DNA from: an uncultured SAR116 cluster alpha proteobacterium
GTDB lineage: Bacteria; Pseudomonadota; Alphaproteobacteria; Puniceispirillales; Marisalimonadaceae
Assembly (NCBI GenBank): GCA_902537945.1
Contig: CACBDG010000001.1
Location: 124,001-188,000, forward strand
DNA: 64,000 nucleotides
Reading direction: 5' to 3'
A program made the translations under genes and the position numbers. Under the pieces are notes generated by a model, which was not told the DNA's origin, searched no databases, and worked only from the letters and a program-made list of their open reading frames with translations. How positions within the stretch are numbered: position 1 is the first letter of the stretch; each line of letters starts with the position of its first letter. Positions 52,905-62,356 of the stretch are shown here, one piece after another.

Positions 52905-54077
52905 TTATTCTACCAGAATATTTTCAGCTAGATCTGTCCAGTATTGGGCTCCAATGGGTAAAAGCTCATCATTAAAATCGTAAAAGGGACTATGTAGCTT
53001 TTCTGAGTTTGTTCCAGCGCCGAGCCATATATATGCTCCTGGTTTTTTCTCAAGCATGTAAGAAAAGTCCTCTGAACCCATTGTTGGTGTTTCTTTTAAA
53101 TTAATTGAGTTGTCACCATAAGTTTTTTTAAAAATTTTAGAAGCGAGTTTAGCGCATTTCTTGTTATTTATAGTTGGTGGATATCCAGGACGGATTTCAA
53201 TACTCACTTCACAATTACTAATTGCACAACTATTAGACGCAACCTTTTTTATTTTATCTAGCATTTCATTTCTATTTTTTTGATCAGTAGATCTAAGTGT
53301 TCCACCAATAGTTACTGTGTCAGGGATTACATTAAATGCAGATCCACCTTCAATTTTTGTTATAGATAAGACAGCACTTTTAAAAGGATCTAATTGTCTT
53401 GATATTAAACTTTGAAGTGCAGTGATAGTTAATCCAGCAGCTATCATAGGATCATTTGCATATTGAGGTTGTGCTGCATGTCCACCTTTACCTTTTACTT
53501 CAATTACAATTATATCACCTCCGGCCATAGCAAAACCCTCATGAATAACTGCTTCACCAACTGGAATACCTGGCCAGTTATGAATTCCCCAAACACTATC
53601 GATTTTAAATTTATTAAAAAGACCATCATCAATCATTGCTTTAGCCCCTGCATTACCACCTTCTTCAGCGGGTTGAAAAACACAATAAACTTTTCCATAA
53701 AAATTTTTTGTTTCTGACAAGTATTTTGCAGCTCCTAATAACATTGTAGAATGTCCATCATGCCCACAAGCATGCATTGCTCCTTCATTTTTTGAAGAAT
53801 ACGGCAAATTAGTCTTTTCAGTCATTGGAAGTGCATCCATATCTGCTCGAATCGCAATAGATTTTTCATGTCCTTTATTTTCTTTTCCTTGAATAATTCC
53901 TACAACACCTGTTTCACCAAATTCTTCAATTACTTCTAAACCAAAATCTTTTAATTTATTGGCAATAAATTTAGATGTAACTTTTTCTTGATATGCTATT
54001 TCTGGTTTCTCATGTATTTGATGTCTCCATTCCGTCATTTCTGGAACTATATCTTTAATTTTTTGCTTGATATTCAT
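52905..54077 (-). CDS. M20-family amidohydrolase (hippurate/N-acyl-amino-acid type)
   Basis: This metalloenzyme of about 390 residues cleaves N-acyl amino acids. It has ADMDALPMTEKTNLPY, the metal site HACGHDGHSTML, EEGGNAGAKAMI, a VKGKGGHAAQP dimer region and the late TMGSEDFSYML. I prefer the ATG at 54077 over an in-frame TTG at 54092. It is divergent from an N-formylglutamate amidohydrolase-like gene, and the whole area is rich in deacylases. Its acyl specificity is unknown. Confidence 0.88.
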   Translation of the reverse strand: MNIKQKIKDIVPEMTEWRHQIHEKPEIAYQEKVTSKFIANKLKDFGLEVIEEFGETGVVGIIQGKENKGHEKSIAIRADMDALPMTEKTNLPYSSKNEGAMHACGHDGHSTMLLGAAKYLSETKNFYGKVYCVFQPAEEGGNAGAKAMIDDGLFNKFKIDSVWGIHNWPGIPVGEAVIHEGFAMAGGDIIVIEVKGKGGHAAQPQYANDPMIAAGLTITALQSLISRQLDPFKSAVLSITKIEGGSAFNVIPDTVTIGGTLRSTDQKNRNEMLDKIKKVASNSCAISNCEVSIEIRPGYPPTINNKKCAKLASKIFKKTYGDNSINLKETPTMGSEDFSYMLEKKPGAYIWLGAGTNSEKLHSPFYDFNDELLPIGAQYWTDLAENILVE

Positions 54078-54127
54078 TGTTACTACACTCAATAATATTT
54101 ATACATTTTGAAAATAAGGAATTCATT

Positions 54128-54994
54128 TTGTTAGATATGATTTTAAACGTTGATGGAGTAGAAGGTCAATCTATTCCTTTATTAGTTGATTCTCCTCATA
54201 GTGGAGTTATTTATCCATCTGATTTTAATCATCAAGCTGAATTTTCAAAGTTAAGACAAGCAGAAGACTCTTATGTTGATGAATTATATAATTATGTTTC
54301 TGAAATAGGTGGTGTAATTCTAAATGCTAATTTTCCTAGATCTTATATAGATCCCAACAGAGCAGAAACTGATTTTCCAAGTGAAGAACTTATTGACGTT
54401 GAAGTCGAGAAAGAAAAAATTTTATTCAATCCTACAATTAAGAGTGAATTAGGTATTGGTTTAATTTGGTTGCGAATTCCTCCAAATGGAGAGCCTATGT
54501 ATGCAAATAAAATAAAATTCGGCGAATTCATCCATAGGGTAAAAAATTATCATAGACCTTACCATAAAAAACTAAAAGAAATTATGAGTAGTACTTATCA
54601 AAATTTTGGAAAATTTTATCACATAAACGCTCATTCTATGCAAAATCAAGCTACAGCAATGTCAGATCAAGAAAAAGGTACTAGAAGACCAGATTTTGTT
54701 ATTGGAGATAGAGATGGAACATCTTGTAAAAGAGAATTTACTGATCTTATTGTAGATTTTTTAAGAAGTTTAAAATACTCTGTTGACATAAATGACCCAT
54801 ATAAAGGTATGGAACTTACAGATGCTTATAGTAATCCAAAAATAAATAAGAATTCAGTACAAATTGAAGTTAATAGAAAATTATATATGGATGAAATAAC
54901 AAGAATAAAATCAGACAATTTTGATCTTCTAAAAACAAATATTGGAAGTTTGTTAAATGAGATTAAATTACAGATTGAAACAGGTATTTTATGA
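54128..54994 (+). CDS. N-formylglutamate amidohydrolase-like
   Basis: This protein of about 288 residues matches the FGase family: LVDSPHSGVIYPSDF at the metal site, a VLNANFPRSYIDPNR-like loop, then YHINAHSM and a conserved EVNRKLYMD. It would remove the formyl (or similar) group from an amino acid. No hut genes are nearby, so histidine breakdown is not implied. AAGGA sits 7 bases before the TTG at 54128; a frame reaching upstream to 54077 would overlap the divergent gene. It overlaps the ABC ATPase gene by 4 bases. Confidence 0.83.
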   Translation: MLDMILNVDGVEGQSIPLLVDSPHSGVIYPSDFNHQAEFSKLRQAEDSYVDELYNYVSEIGGVILNANFPRSYIDPNRAETDFPSEELIDVEVEKEKILFNPTIKSELGIGLIWLRIPPNGEPMYANKIKFGEFIHRVKNYHRPYHKKLKEIMSSTYQNFGKFYHINAHSMQNQATAMSDQEKGTRRPDFVIGDRDGTSCKREFTDLIVDFLRSLKYSVDINDPYKGMELTDAYSNPKINKNSVQIEVNRKLYMDEITRIKSDNFDLLKTNIGSLLNEIKLQIETGIL

Positions 54995-56895
54995 ATAAAA
55001 GTAATTTGAAAACTAAAAATAAAACTCCTGTATCAGTTGTTGAAGTAAAAGATCTTAAAGTTCAATTTCAATTAAAAGATAAAGTTGTAAAAGCTGTTGA
55101 TGGCATTTCTTTTAACATCAATAAAGGTGAGACTATTGCAATAGTAGGTGAATCAGGCTCAGGTAAGTCTGTTACGGCTTTATCTTTAATGAGGCTTACT
55201 GATTATTCTGGAGGTAGAATAGTTTCTGGCGAAATAAATCTCCAATCAAAAAACAATCTTAATCTAAATCTAACCCAGCTTGATCAGGAAAAAATGAGAG
55301 ATATCAGAGGTAATGACATGTCAATGATTTTTCAAGAACCTATGACATCACTTAATCCAGTGTTTACAATTGGTATGCAAATTACTGAAACAATTATTAA
55401 GCATCAAGGAAAAACAAAAAAAGAAGCTTTTGAAATTGCGCTTGAAATGATCAAGTTGGTAAGAATACCTGAACCAGAAAAAAGGTTAAATCAATATCCA
55501 CATGAACTCTCTGGTGGAATGAGACAAAGAGTTATGATTGCAATGGCATTAAGTTGCAAGCCGTCACTATTAATTGCAGATGAACCTACAACAGCATTGG
55601 ACGTAACAATACAAGCACAAATATTGGATTTGATAAAAATGTTACAAAGAGACATTGGTATGTCAGTAATGTTCATAACTCATGATATGGGAGTTGTTGC
55701 AGAGGTGGCTGACAGAGTTGTTGTTATGTTTGCAGGTAAAAAAGTTGAAGAAGGTACAGCTGTTGAAATATTTCAAAATCCTAAACATCCATACACTAGG
55801 TCTTTATTAGCAGCTGTTCCAAAACTTGGTAGTATGGTTGGTAAAAAACTACCTGCAAAATTTATTAACCTTGATGTCAAATCTTCTGATGATCCCAAAA
55901 ACAAAGGGAAAATTTCGACAAAAAAAGTTGTTGAAATGAAAGATACTGTTAATAGAACTTCTTCTCCATTGCTTGAAGTTAAAGGCTTAACAACAAGGTT
56001 TTTGATCAAGCAAGATTTTGGAAGAGCAGGTGGAAATATTCATGCAGTTGAAAATATAAGTTTTACTTTGCAACCAGGCGAAACACTTGGACTAGTTGGT
56101 GAGAGTGGTTGTGGAAAGTCCACAACAGGTAGAAGTATAATAGGATTAACTTCACCAACAAGAGGTGAAGTTTTTTTTGAAGGGGTAGACTTAACTGATT
56201 TAAATAACAAAGAAATGATACAATATAGAAAAAAGATGCAAATGATTTTCCAAGATCCTTTTGCTTCTTTAAATCCAAGAATGACTGTTGGTCAAATTAT
56301 AGCTGAACCAATAATGGTGCATGGATTAGAGCCTAAGTTGGGATCTAATAGTAGGGTAATAAAATTATTAAATCGTGTTGGACTTGATGAACAATATTAC
56401 TCTAGATATCCACATGAACTCTCTGGAGGACAGAGACAAAGAATTGGGATAGCCAGAGCTCTGGCATTAGAACCTAAGTTAATAATAGCTGATGAAGCAG
56501 TTTCAGCACTAGATGTCTCTATTCAAGCTCAAGTAGTAAACTTGATGATGGAACTACAAGAAGAATTTGGTTTAACATATCTATTCATAAGCCATGATAT
56601 GGCTGTAATTGAGAGAGTAAGTCATAGAATAGGTGTAATGTATCTGGGTGAAATAGTTGAAATTGGACTTAGAAGCCAAATTTTTGAAAATCCTCAACAC
56701 CCTTACACAAAAAAATTGATGGCAGCAGTTCCAATTGCAGATCCAACCAAAAGAAAAAAGAAGTTAAACTTAATGAATGATGAAATTCCGAGTTTGTTAA
56801 AGCCAATAGGTTATGAACCTGAATATGTTCAAATGATTAAACTTGGAGAGGATCACTACGTAAAACCATTTGATGGAATGAAGCTCCAAAATTAA
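54991..56895 (+). CDS. double ATPase of Dpp/Opp-type importer (DppD-DppF fusion)
   Basis: This 634-residue protein carries two full ABC ATPases. Domain 1 (about 15-270) has GESGSGKS, LSGGMRQRVMIAMAL and LLIADEPTTALD. Domain 2 (about 330-600) has GESGCGKST, LSGGQRQRIGIARAL and LIIADEAVSALD. Each ends in an oligopeptide-type C-terminal segment (NPKHPYTRSLLAAVP; NPQHPYTKKLMAAVP). As in GsiA, one chain serves as both ATPases for the DppABC proteins encoded on the opposite strand. The FGase gene overlaps it upstream and an aspartoacylase-like gene follows. Confidence 0.92.
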   Translation: MNKSNLKTKNKTPVSVVEVKDLKVQFQLKDKVVKAVDGISFNINKGETIAIVGESGSGKSVTALSLMRLTDYSGGRIVSGEINLQSKNNLNLNLTQLDQEKMRDIRGNDMSMIFQEPMTSLNPVFTIGMQITETIIKHQGKTKKEAFEIALEMIKLVRIPEPEKRLNQYPHELSGGMRQRVMIAMALSCKPSLLIADEPTTALDVTIQAQILDLIKMLQRDIGMSVMFITHDMGVVAEVADRVVVMFAGKKVEEGTAVEIFQNPKHPYTRSLLAAVPKLGSMVGKKLPAKFINLDVKSSDDPKNKGKISTKKVVEMKDTVNRTSSPLLEVKGLTTRFLIKQDFGRAGGNIHAVENISFTLQPGETLGLVGESGCGKSTTGRSIIGLTSPTRGEVFFEGVDLTDLNNKEMIQYRKKMQMIFQDPFASLNPRMTVGQIIAEPIMVHGLEPKLGSNSRVIKLLNRVGLDEQYYSRYPHELSGGQRQRIGIARALALEPKLIIADEAVSALDVSIQAQVVNLMMELQEEFGLTYLFISHDMAVIERVSHRIGVMYLGEIVEIGLRSQIFENPQHPYTKKLMAAVPIADPTKRKKKLNLMNDEIPSLLKPIGYEPEYVQMIKLGEDHYVKPFDGMKLQN

Positions 56896-56900
56896 AAGCT

Positions 56901-57890
56901 ATGAATGACCCTAAATTAGATTATAAAAATGAATTTCCTGTTGAATTAGTTAATCCTGACATTTCACCTTATAAAAATTCTAACACAGGTATTGACTATG
57001 TTATTACATTAGATAGTGGTTTAAGTGGTCCACATGTTTTTATATCATCAATTGTACATGGTAATGAACCTTGTGGGGCACTTGCTATAGAATGGTTTCT
57101 TAAAAATGACTATAGGCCATTAAGTGGAAAATTAACACTAGGTTTTATGAATATTGAGGCTTATTTAGCATTTGATCCTCTTAATCCAAATAGAACAAGA
57201 TGGGTTGAAGAGGATTTTAATAGATTATGGGCAGAAGGCGTTCTAGAAGATCCCAAAAGAAAAAGAACTAGTGAATTTTTAAGAGCTAATGAAGTTAAAA
57301 ATATCGTCTCTCAAGTCGATTATTTGTTGGATATACATTCAATGCAAAAACCTTGCGTACCTCTTATGATGGCTGGCATGTTAAAAAAAGGTATTGATTT
57401 CGCTCGCGATGTAGGCATGCAAATGCCAATAATATCTGATTCCGGACATAATGAAGGAATAAGAATGAGAGACTATTTTGGCTTTTCTAATAAAGAAAGT
57501 CAAAAAAATGCTCTTCTAGTTGAATGTGGGCAACATTGGGCAAAGTCATCTGAAATTGTTGCAATTGAGACTATGATAAGATTTTTACGAACTACTTCAA
57601 TAATGGATGAAAATTTTGCAGATGATTTTATCTATAAAAATAAAGCATTAAACTTTCAAAATGATGTTTATAAAGTTGGAAAAATTATAACTATCAAAAG
57701 TGAAAATTTTAAATTTGATCAAGATTGGCAAGGTTTTGAAACCTTAAAAAAGGGAGTGTTGATTGGGAAAGATGACAATGAAGAAGTATATGCTCCCTTC
57801 GAAGAAACTATTTTAATTATGCCTTCTAAAAGATTATTTCCAGGTAAAACAGCAGTAAGACTTGCATATAAATTAAGTGATTATAATTAG
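56901..57890 (+). CDS. succinylglutamate desuccinylase/aspartoacylase-family hydrolase
   Basis: This 329-residue zinc hydrolase has the M14-like metal site SIVHGNEPCGALAIEW (H and E ligands), DIHSMQKP and LLVECGQHW, as in AstE and aspartoacylase. It removes an acyl group from an N-acyl amino acid. No other ast genes adjoin, so the substrate may be an imported N-acyl amino acid. It starts 5 bases after the double ATPase. dppC is convergent. Confidence 0.85.
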   Translation: MNDPKLDYKNEFPVELVNPDISPYKNSNTGIDYVITLDSGLSGPHVFISSIVHGNEPCGALAIEWFLKNDYRPLSGKLTLGFMNIEAYLAFDPLNPNRTRWVEEDFNRLWAEGVLEDPKRKRTSEFLRANEVKNIVSQVDYLLDIHSMQKPCVPLMMAGMLKKGIDFARDVGMQMPIISDSGHNEGIRMRDYFGFSNKESQKNALLVECGQHWAKSSEIVAIETMIRFLRTTSIMDENFADDFIYKNKALNFQNDVYKVGKIITIKSENFKFDQDWQGFETLKKGVLIGKDDNEEVYAPFEETILIMPSKRLFPGKTAVRLAYKLSDYN

Positions 57891-57895
57891 AAATT

Positions 57896-58774
57896 TTAGT
57901 GAAGTCTTGGGTTAAACATGTCCCTCAAATGATCTCCGACTAAATTTATAGAAGCTACTGTTATAAGTAATGCAACGCCTGGGAATATACTAATCCAAAA
58001 GTCGCCACTATACATATATTCAAAACCATTTCCTATTAGAAGACCTAAAGAAGGTTCTGTTATGGGAAGACCTAAACCCAAAAAACTGAGTGTTGCCTCT
58101 AAAGAAATTGCATGTGCTGTTTGTAAAGTGCCAACAACAATTAACGGAGCCATGCAGTTGGGCAATATGTGTTTAAACATAATTCGTGTGTTTCCGAATG
58201 CTAAACATCTAGCAGCATCTACATATTCCTTATTTATTTCAACCAGAGCACTCGATCGAGCTGTTCTAGCGTAATAAGCCCACTGTACTAAAATTAGTGC
58301 AATAATAGTTTTTTCAACACCTTTTCCAAAAGCAGCCAGAATAATTAAAGCAACTAAAATAGATGGAAAGCTAAGTTGAATGTCTACAATTCTCATAATT
58401 ATTGACTCGTATCTACCCCCAAAAAAAGCTGCAGAAATTCCAAAAAATGAACCTATTATTAAAGCAAAAATACCTGATAGAACGCCAACTCCTAAACTTA
58501 CCCTCAATCCATAAAATATTGCTGAAACCATGTCCCTACCTGCACCATCAGTTCCAAGTAAAAAATAATTACCAGAGAAGTCTTCTGAAAATGGTGGTAA
58601 TCTACTATTCATAATACTCACAGTATTGAGGTCGTAAGGATTAGTCGGAGATACTAAAGGTGCAAATATTGCTACGAATAGAATAAGTAAAAAAATAAAA
58701 AAAGCGACTAGAGCAACCTTGTTTGAAGAAAAATCTTTACAGAATTCAAGGAATTTTCTTAATTTTGGGCTCAT
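57896..58774 (-). CDS. dppC: Dpp/Opp-type ABC permease (DppC-like)
   Basis: This 292-residue inner-membrane permease has an N-terminal OppC-type helix, the FAPLVSPTNPYDLN loop, about six helices and the ATPase-docking loop with EYVDAARCLAFGNTRIMFKHILPN. It pairs with dppB, overlapping it by 4 bases. Substrate may be peptides or peptide-like acyl amino acids. The gene symbol reflects family rather than proven substrate. Confidence 0.9.
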   Translation of the reverse strand: MSPKLRKFLEFCKDFSSNKVALVAFFIFLLILFVAIFAPLVSPTNPYDLNTVSIMNSRLPPFSEDFSGNYFLLGTDGAGRDMVSAIFYGLRVSLGVGVLSGIFALIIGSFFGISAAFFGGRYESIIMRIVDIQLSFPSILVALIILAAFGKGVEKTIIALILVQWAYYARTARSSALVEINKEYVDAARCLAFGNTRIMFKHILPNCMAPLIVVGTLQTAHAISLEATLSFLGLGLPITEPSLGLLIGNGFEYMYSGDFWISIFPGVALLITVASINLVGDHLRDMFNPRLH

Positions 58775-59748
58775 TGATGATCCCCTTTAATTCTTACTCG
58801 AGGATCTAAGAATGTATAAATTATATCGACAATTAAGTTTAAAAATACGAAAAATGTTACAATGATCATTAAGTATGCAACAATAACTGGGCGATCAAGA
58901 TTGTAAATTGAATCAATTATTAACTTTCCCATACCTGGCCATGCGAACACAGTTTCAGTAACTGTTGAGAAAGCGATTAAGGAACCAAATTCAAGACCCA
59001 CAACAGTGACAATTGGAATTAAAATATTTTTTAAAACATGTATTAAAACAACTCTTTTTTCTGAAATCCCTTTAGATCTTGCAAATGTAATATAATCTTG
59101 AAGAATTATTTCTCTTGTTCCGGCTCGTGTTAAACGTATGACAGAAGAAATTTTAAATAACGCCAAATTTAGTGCAGGTAAAAAAACATGGGATAGTCCA
59201 TTTAGAGTAAACAAAGAACTATTTATGCCCATAAAGGTCCCAATCTCACCTCTACCAGTTGATGGTAACCATCCAAGTTGAACAGCAAATATCATGATAA
59301 ATATAATACCAACCCAAAATGTTGGCATAGAAAAGCCTAAGATAGAACCTGCCATAATAACCTTACTTGCTTTGCTGTCAGGGTTATATCCTGCGTATAT
59401 ACCTAACGGTATTGCTATGATTAACGATATAAATAATGAGAACAAGGCCAGTTCTAATGTGGCGGGCATTCTCTGGATTATCAACTTCAGGGCAGATTCT
59501 CCAAAAATAAATGAGCTTCCTAAATCCCCTTTAAAAGCGTTTACTAAAAAATACCAATACTGTTCTGTTACAGGTCTATCTAGTCCAAGTTCACGGATAA
59601 CTCTTTCTACTTCGGCTTGATCAGCTTCAGGATTAATTAGCATTTCTACAGGATCACCTACTAGATTTACACCTCCAAAAACCAACAGAGACATAATAAA
59701 TAAAACAAGTATACTTTGAGCGAATCTTGTACAAATAAATGCTGTCAT
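58771..59748 (-). CDS. dppB: Dpp/Opp-type ABC permease (DppB-like)
   Basis: This 325-residue permease has six helices, the typical ELGLDRPVTEQYW periplasmic segment (about 53-65), and the EAA loop at about 230 (ITFARSKGISEKRVVLIHVLKN). It lies about 60 bases after dppA, and a strong hairpin with a T run intervenes, so dppBC is probably expressed less than dppA. Confidence 0.92.
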   Translation of the reverse strand: MTAFICTRFAQSILVLFIMSLLVFGGVNLVGDPVEMLINPEADQAEVERVIRELGLDRPVTEQYWYFLVNAFKGDLGSSFIFGESALKLIIQRMPATLELALFSLFISLIIAIPLGIYAGYNPDSKASKVIMAGSILGFSMPTFWVGIIFIMIFAVQLGWLPSTGRGEIGTFMGINSSLFTLNGLSHVFLPALNLALFKISSVIRLTRAGTREIILQDYITFARSKGISEKRVVLIHVLKNILIPIVTVVGLEFGSLIAFSTVTETVFAWPGMGKLIIDSIYNLDRPVIVAYLMIIVTFFVFLNLIVDIIYTFLDPRVRIKGDHQ

Positions 59749-59762
59749 TTAAGAATTCTTTA

Positions 59763-59797
59763 ATAAAAAGAACCAGAGCAAACTTGCTCTGGTTCTT
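59763..59797 (-). terminator. Rho-independent terminator between dppA and dppB
   Basis: On the minus strand a perfect stem of 12 to 14 pairs (59784-59797 with 59768-59781) with a tiny AT loop is followed by TTTTTATTA. It would stop most transcripts after dppA while letting some through to dppBC. Confidence 0.88.
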
Positions 59798-59807
59798 AGG
59801 TTATAAC

Positions 59808-61397
59808 TTATTTACAATTTAAATATGTTGCTATTGTTCTTTCATCAGTTCTTGGAGTATAGCTACAAGAAGATTTTGCAGCCCAAGTATTCATTTGATA
59901 ATGAATTGGAATAACACCATAGTTTTTACCAACTGCTACCTCGGTAGCTTCAGCTAAAAGTTTACCTCTGGCGTCTGAATCAACTGTTCCAAGTGCCTTT
60001 TGAATTAGCTTATCAACAACTGGATCAGAATGTCTTCCTCTATTCGCTCTACCCATACCAATAGATTTGTCATAAGTATGTAATAAAGCTCTTAATGGAG
60101 ATGATGCTTCTCCAGAACCAGCACCCCAACCAAGGACCATAAAACTAAATTCAGGGCTCTTATTTGGACCACCTCTTGATGCTCTTTTGAAGTAAACAGC
60201 TTTTGGCATTGTTTCAACTTTTGCTTTAATACCTATCCTTGAGAACATCTGCGCAAGAGCCTCAGCAATTTTTGCATCATTGATGTATCTATCATTTGGA
60301 CCATGAATAGTCATTTCAAAACCGTTTCCATAACCAGCATCTGCTAATAACTTTTTTGCAGCTTCTGGATCATATGGATCTGGTTTCATTTTATCTGAGA
60401 CACCATGGAAACCTGCTGGTAATAATTGGCCTGCCTTTACAGCAATACCTTCCATCACTTTTGAAACCATTGCATCACGATTAATTGCTAAAGAAAGAGC
60501 TTTTCTTACCCTGACATCCATTAGAGGGTTTTTAATTTTACCACCACCTATTGCTGTAATATGAGGTGAATCCTCTCTAAATTGGTCCATATGAAGATAA
60601 ATCACTCTATTAGAAGATCCGCTATTTAACTTAATAGTTGGATTTTTTTTCATTTTTGCAACATTTAAAGGAGGTACATTATCTATAAAATCTACATCCT
60701 TAGCTAATAGTGCTGCAATTCTTGCAGGACCAGATTTAATTGGTTTAAATAAAATATTTTTGTATTTAGGCGCTCCAGTGCCTGCACCATGATAATTTTC
60801 GTTAGCTTTTAATACTATTTTATCTCCTGGCACCCACTCCACAAACTTATAAGGACCAGTACCAATTGCTGCTTTACCACTATTATAGTCAGCTGTGGTT
60901 GCGCCTTCTCCATTTTTCTTTGATATAATTTTAACTGTCATAATATCATTTGGCATCAAAGGATAGGGTTTTTTTGTTTTTATGTGAATTGTATGACTAT
61001 CAATTTTAATAAATTCCTTGCCTTTTAAATAAGTACCAAAACCTGATGGAGATTTTGGAACATTTTGTGCTCTTTGAGCCGTAAAGAGAACATCATCTGC
61101 AGTAAAATCACTTCCGTCATGAAACTTTACACCTTTTCTGAGCTTAAATTCCCAAGTGGTGTCATTGATTGGTTTCCACGAAGTAGCTAAATCTGGATAA
61201 TGTTGTTGATTTTCGTCTGACCCAACTAATGTCCCATAAATATGGGTTGCAAATGCATTATTTGGACCAAGATTATGATAATGTGGATCAATAGAGCTGG
61301 GCTCTGATTTCAATCCAACAGTAAGGTCTTTTGCCAGTGCAACACTTGACAAAAGACAACTTATCAAAATAATAAAAAGTCTGTTGATTAATTTCAT
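59808..61397 (-). CDS. dppA: family 5 ABC substrate-binding protein (DppA-like)
   Basis: This 529-residue periplasmic binding protein has a signal peptide (about 1-22, ending SVALA). It has SEPSSIDPHYHNLGPNNA, TWEFKLRKGVKFHDGSDFTADDV (the family 5 signature), and a late LNCK end with a second Cys (S-S-C) that could form a disulfide. It binds peptides or other large polar ligands; specificity is not readable. It is the first and probably most expressed gene of the dppABC row. Confidence 0.92.
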   Translation of the reverse strand: MKLINRLFIILISCLLSSVALAKDLTVGLKSEPSSIDPHYHNLGPNNAFATHIYGTLVGSDENQQHYPDLATSWKPINDTTWEFKLRKGVKFHDGSDFTADDVLFTAQRAQNVPKSPSGFGTYLKGKEFIKIDSHTIHIKTKKPYPLMPNDIMTVKIISKKNGEGATTADYNSGKAAIGTGPYKFVEWVPGDKIVLKANENYHGAGTGAPKYKNILFKPIKSGPARIAALLAKDVDFIDNVPPLNVAKMKKNPTIKLNSGSSNRVIYLHMDQFREDSPHITAIGGGKIKNPLMDVRVRKALSLAINRDAMVSKVMEGIAVKAGQLLPAGFHGVSDKMKPDPYDPEAAKKLLADAGYGNGFEMTIHGPNDRYINDAKIAEALAQMFSRIGIKAKVETMPKAVYFKRASRGGPNKSPEFSFMVLGWGAGSGEASSPLRALLHTYDKSIGMGRANRGRHSDPVVDKLIQKALGTVDSDARGKLLAEATEVAVGKNYGVIPIHYQMNTWAAKSSCSYTPRTDERTIATYLNCK

Positions 61398-61528
61398 TTT
61401 ACTCTCCTAAAATATCCTTATAAAAAACATTGAATTAAAAATAACTCAGAGTCAAAAGATAAAAAAGTTTTATATAATTAAATATTTTTGTTTTTTTTTA
61501 TTATAAAAAGTAATTACAGGAGAAGATA

Positions 61529-62356
61529 TTGAACCACTTAGAAATTTTGAAAAAACTTCCCAAATTACAAATATTTAGTGATAAAGTGTATGATTTGAAT
61601 ATATCTTTCAGGCACAATAAATTTGATGATAATTTACCTATTGTATTCTTGCATGGTTTTAACGGGAATAGCAAAAGTTGGGCTTTTCAATTTTTATATT
61701 TTAGAGATAAAAGGTCAGTAATTGCAATTGATGCACCTGGTTTTGGAAAATCAGATGCTGCGGATTTAAATATGTTTGAGATTGCAAAGCTAGTGAATAA
61801 CTTACTAACAAATTTAGGAATTAATAAATTTGACTTAGTAGGTCACTCGATGGGTGGCATGTTAGCTCAAATTGTTTCAGCTGACTTTTCCGATAGTGTA
61901 AATAAATTAGTTTTGTCATGTACTCATAAAGGTTACGCATTACCGCCTCAGAGCCCTTTAAGGAAACCCTATAGTCAAAGACTTGAAGAAAGAAAAAAGT
62001 TGTCTAATGAAGAATTTGGTAAATTAAGAATTAAAAAGATGTTGCCTGAATTGAAAGATAAAGAAATATTCAGTTTCTTATCTATTATTAGTGAAGAAAT
62101 TACAGAAGGTTCCATAATGTCAGGTGGAATGGCTATGCAAACACTTGATACTTCAACTAGTTTGTTAAAAGTTGATCAACCATGTCTTATATTAAAAGGT
62201 TCAAAAGATATTGTTGTATCAAACGATCGTTCTAATAGATTACAACAATCATTACCTCATGCAAAAGTATTAGAGCTTTCAAATGTTGGCCACGCACCTT
62301 ATTGTGAAAACTCATCTGACTTTAACGAAGCTATAGAAACTTTTTTTAATTCATGA
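61529..62356 (+). CDS. alpha/beta-hydrolase fold protein
   Basis: This 275-residue hydrolase has the oxyanion-loop FLHGFNGNSKSW, nucleophile GHSMGGM (Ser about 111), late Asp in ILKGSKDIVVS and His in GHAPYCENS. It resembles enol-lactonase and ester hydrolases; the substrate is unknown. It starts at TTG with AGGAG 6 bases upstream. It overlaps the MFS gene by 4 bases, so the two work from one transcript. Confidence 0.88.
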   Translation: MNHLEILKKLPKLQIFSDKVYDLNISFRHNKFDDNLPIVFLHGFNGNSKSWAFQFLYFRDKRSVIAIDAPGFGKSDAADLNMFEIAKLVNNLLTNLGINKFDLVGHSMGGMLAQIVSADFSDSVNKLVLSCTHKGYALPPQSPLRKPYSQRLEERKKLSNEEFGKLRIKKMLPELKDKEIFSFLSIISEEITEGSIMSGGMAMQTLDTSTSLLKVDQPCLILKGSKDIVVSNDRSNRLQQSLPHAKVLELSNVGHAPYCENSSDFNEAIETFFNS

